From positions 1-6,712 of the forward strand of contig JANYAG010000357.1 of assembly GCA_025361465.1 (NCBI GenBank): a stretch of 6,712 bases of DNA. Direction: 5' to 3'. The translations under genes were made by a program, and so were the position numbers. This document shows, piece after piece, positions 5,045 through 6,712 of the stretch; position 1 is the stretch's first letter; every line of letters starts with the position of its first letter. The notes beneath the pieces are model-generated. The model was not told the DNA's origin, ran no database searches, and worked only from the letters and a program-made list of their open reading frames with translations. This DNA comes from Gemmatimonadota bacterium. Lineage in GTDB: Bacteria; Gemmatimonadota; Gemmatimonadetes; Gemmatimonadales; GWC2-71-9.

Positions 5045-5062
5045 CCGGGCCGCGAGGCCCGG
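5045..5062. promoter_or_regulatory. 18-base palindrome with GCGA centre between divergent genes
   Basis: CCGGGCC (5045-5051) and GGCCCGG (5056-5062) are exact reverse complements around GCGA. The dyad sits where the -35/-10 spacer of the minus operon would be, and 54 bases before the chemoreceptor start. That position suits an operator controlling one or both genes. As RNA it would form a hairpin with a GNRA loop, but only in a transcript that starts further upstream. Confidence 0.4.
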
Positions 5063-5115
5063 CTAGGGGTAGCAACTTGCACGTGGCCCCCGTCGGTCGC
5101 ATCGTTCCGGCAGCC

Positions 5116-6712
5116 ATGACAGACCTCCCTTCACTTCGCAGCCGCGTCACCGCCGGGACGACGCTCCTGCTCCTGCTCGTCTTCGCCATGACCCTCCTCG
5201 GCGTTTCGGCGATGAATTCCCTCGACGAGGTGGTGCAGGAAGAACTCGACGCCCTGCGCGAACGCACCACGCTGGTGCAGAACCTGACGCGCAATATCGT
5301 GGCGGCTGTCCGCGCCGCAGACGCTCTTGCCATCCGGCCTGACTCGCTCGATCGGATCGCCCTCGATTCGGCGTTCCTCGGCATCGTCGCGGCCAACACC
5401 AGTTACGGACAGCTCGACCTGACGCCGGCCGAGCGCCGAACTTCGCAGCGTGTCGTCGCCCTCGCGCGCACGCTGCACGCCCCCGGCGCCGGGGGCGTCA
5501 TCGGCGGTCCCCGCCCACTCGTGGCGGACTCGCTCCTCGAGGAAGTGCGGGTTCTCGTGGCGGTCCAGCAGGCCGCCGGGTCGGAGCGCGCCGCCCAGCT
5601 TGCCGCCAGCAGCGCCCGACGGCGGGAACTGATCTGGCTGGTGTTCGCCGGCGTCCTGCTGCTCGGCATCGGATCGGGTGTGACCACCGTCCGTGCGGTG
5701 GTGCAGCCACTGCGGCGGGTGGTTGAGGCGACCGAACGGGTCGGCGCCGGCGACCTGCGCCCGATCGATTTCGGCCCGATGCCCAAGGAGCTCGGCCTGC
5801 TCGGCGCCGCCGTCCAGCACATGAGCGAGGGGCTGCGTGGCATCGTGGGCAGCGTCGCGGATGTCTCGGCTTCACTCAGTGACAACGCCGAGCAGCTCTC
5901 GACTCGCTCGGACCAGCTGACGGAGAGCGCGACGTTGGTGTCGCGAGCGATCGCCGAGGTGTCGGCCAGCGCGGAGCGCCAGGCCTCGGGAATGCGGGAG
6001 AGCGATGTGCTGCTGGGCGACCTCCGTTCTGCCGCGGCGCGGAGTGCGGGCGCCGGACAACGTGTGGTCGCGGTGGCCGATGGCATCCGGCGCACCGCGG
6101 CGACGCACCAGAAACAGCTCGGGGCGGCGTCCACGGCCTTGCTCGAATTGCACCAGGTGGTCGAGCAGACCACCAGTTCGGTCGAGCGACTCACCGAGGC
6201 AGCGGCGGCGGTCTCGGAGTTCGTGTCGCTCACGGGCCAGCTCGCCGCCCAGACCGAACTGCTTGCCCTCAACGCCGCGATCGAGGCGGCACGCGCCGGT
6301 GAAGCCGGTGAAGGTTTTGCCGTCGTCGCCGGCGAGATTCGTGAGCTGGCCGAGACCAGTGCCGAAGGGGCCCGGCGAATCGCCCGCACCGTTGCCACCC
6401 TTGACGAACAGATGCGGGTTGTCGCGGCGACGGTCGCGGCCGGGAAGGAACGGGTCAGCGGTGTGGAGGGGATCGCCGGCGGAGTGACGCAAGCGCTGGC
6501 GCTGATTGTCGGGTCGGTCGAGGAGGTCAGCCAGGCCGCCGGAACCGTGGCACGCGAGGCCGCGGCGCACCGCGAACTGGCCGATCGTCTCGCCGCGACG
6601 GCGGCGGACGTCGCCCGCTCCGCCCAGATCAACGCCGGGGCGGCTCAGGCAGTCACGGATTCGGCCATGGAGCAGTCTGGAGCCACCCGGGAGATCGCCA
6701 CCACCGCCACCA
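5116..6712 (+). CDS. Methyl-accepting chemotaxis protein (5' part, runs off the window)
   Basis: The first 532 residues are present and the frame is open to the right edge. Order: short cytoplasmic tail; TM1 about 14-33 (TTLLLLLVFAMTLLGV); extracytoplasmic helical sensor about 34-170, no recognised ligand domain, perhaps a four-helix bundle; TM2 about 172-194 (LIWLVFAGVLLLGIGSG); HAMP about 195-247 (VVQPLRRVVEATERVGAGDL); then the long signalling coiled coil. The hairpin tip is at about 378-412: AAQTELLALNAAIEAARAGE then GEGFAVVAGEIRELA. This is the family hallmark that contacts CheA and CheW. The usual QTN reads QTE here (Glu381). The ligand is unknown. The gene is divergent from the two-gene minus operon. 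ATG 5116 has no good Shine-Dalgarno; it is chosen because it gives a short basic tail before TM1. No kinase or methyltransferase gene is in the window. Confidence 0.92.
   Translation, partial: MTDLPSLRSRVTAGTTLLLLLVFAMTLLGVSAMNSLDEVVQEELDALRERTTLVQNLTRNIVAAVRAADALAIRPDSLDRIALDSAFLGIVAANTSYGQLDLTPAERRTSQRVVALARTLHAPGAGGVIGGPRPLVADSLLEEVRVLVAVQQAAGSERAAQLAASSARRRELIWLVFAGVLLLGIGSGVTTVRAVVQPLRRVVEATERVGAGDLRPIDFGPMPKELGLLGAAVQHMSEGLRGIVGSVADVSASLSDNAEQLSTRSDQLTESATLVSRAIAEVSASAERQASGMRESDVLLGDLRSAAARSAGAGQRVVAVADGIRRTAATHQKQLGAASTALLELHQVVEQTTSSVERLTEAAAAVSEFVSLTGQLAAQTELLALNAAIEAARAGEAGEGFAVVAGEIRELAETSAEGARRIARTVATLDEQMRVVAATVAAGKERVSGVEGIAGGVTQALALIVGSVEEVSQAAGTVAREAAAHRELADRLAATAADVARSAQINAGAAQAVTDSAMEQSGATREIATTAT

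Noticed and set aside
5077..5105. Possible promoter TTGCAC/CATCGT before the chemoreceptor
   Set aside because: Both hexamers are poor matches (about 3 of 6); not supportable.
5403..6632. Long minus-strand reading frame of 409 codons
   Set aside because: It is the antisense shadow of the chemoreceptor coiled coil, whose plus-strand frame has clear family motifs. Its translation is low-complexity Ser/Arg/Ala with no domain.
1..6712. CRISPR array, insertion sequence, rRNA, defence or toxin-antitoxin system
   Set aside because: No regularly spaced repeats, no transposase motifs or terminal inverted repeats, no RNA gene signatures and no recognised defence domains were seen. The ATGA-coupled pair was considered as a toxin-antitoxin pair but the proteins are too long and one is secreted.

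Overview
The window is GC-rich, gene-dense bacterial DNA from an organism I cannot name with certainty. A soil or freshwater Gemmatimonadota bacterium is my best guess. The reasons are the high GC, a menaquinone-futalosine gene end, a secreted protein whose signal peptide ends in ...LSAQ, weak Shine-Dalgarno sequences and two likely leaderless genes. This is an inference from style, not from a marker gene.

Layout, left to right. (1) 1-141 is the 3' end of a futalosine-pathway menaquinone gene, most like mqnD. (2) 253-1353 (+) is a response regulator with a receiver and an HD-GYP output domain, a c-di-GMP phosphodiesterase type. (3) 1464-1892 (+) is a lone GspH/FimT-like type IV pilin or pseudopilin. 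(4) 1921-2244 (-) is a 107-residue DNA-binding protein with a shrunken receiver-like N-terminus and a Fis-type helix-turn-helix. (5) 2374-3387 (+) is a YhaM-type 3'-5' exoribonuclease (OB fold plus HD domain) starting at GTG behind a clear GGAG. (6) 3388-3818 holds no convincing gene. It ends, on the minus strand, in a good intrinsic terminator and carries a chain of hairpins, so a minus-strand structured RNA or a long 3' UTR is possible. (7) 4415-5029 and 3819-4418 (-) are two unknown genes overlapping by ATGA: a soluble protein with an internal repeat, then a small secreted protein. (8) 5116-6712 (+) is a methyl-accepting chemotaxis protein running off the right edge, divergent from (7).

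How the genes fit together: the HD-GYP regulator, the pilin and the chemoreceptor all belong to surface behaviour (c-di-GMP, pili, motility), but they are separate transcription units and no shared system is proven. YhaM is RNA housekeeping. The least explained parts are the hairpin-rich gap at 3390-3685, the coupled two-gene unit at 3819-5029 and the mini-receiver/Fis protein. I found no CRISPR array, no insertion sequence, no tRNA or rRNA and no clear defence system.
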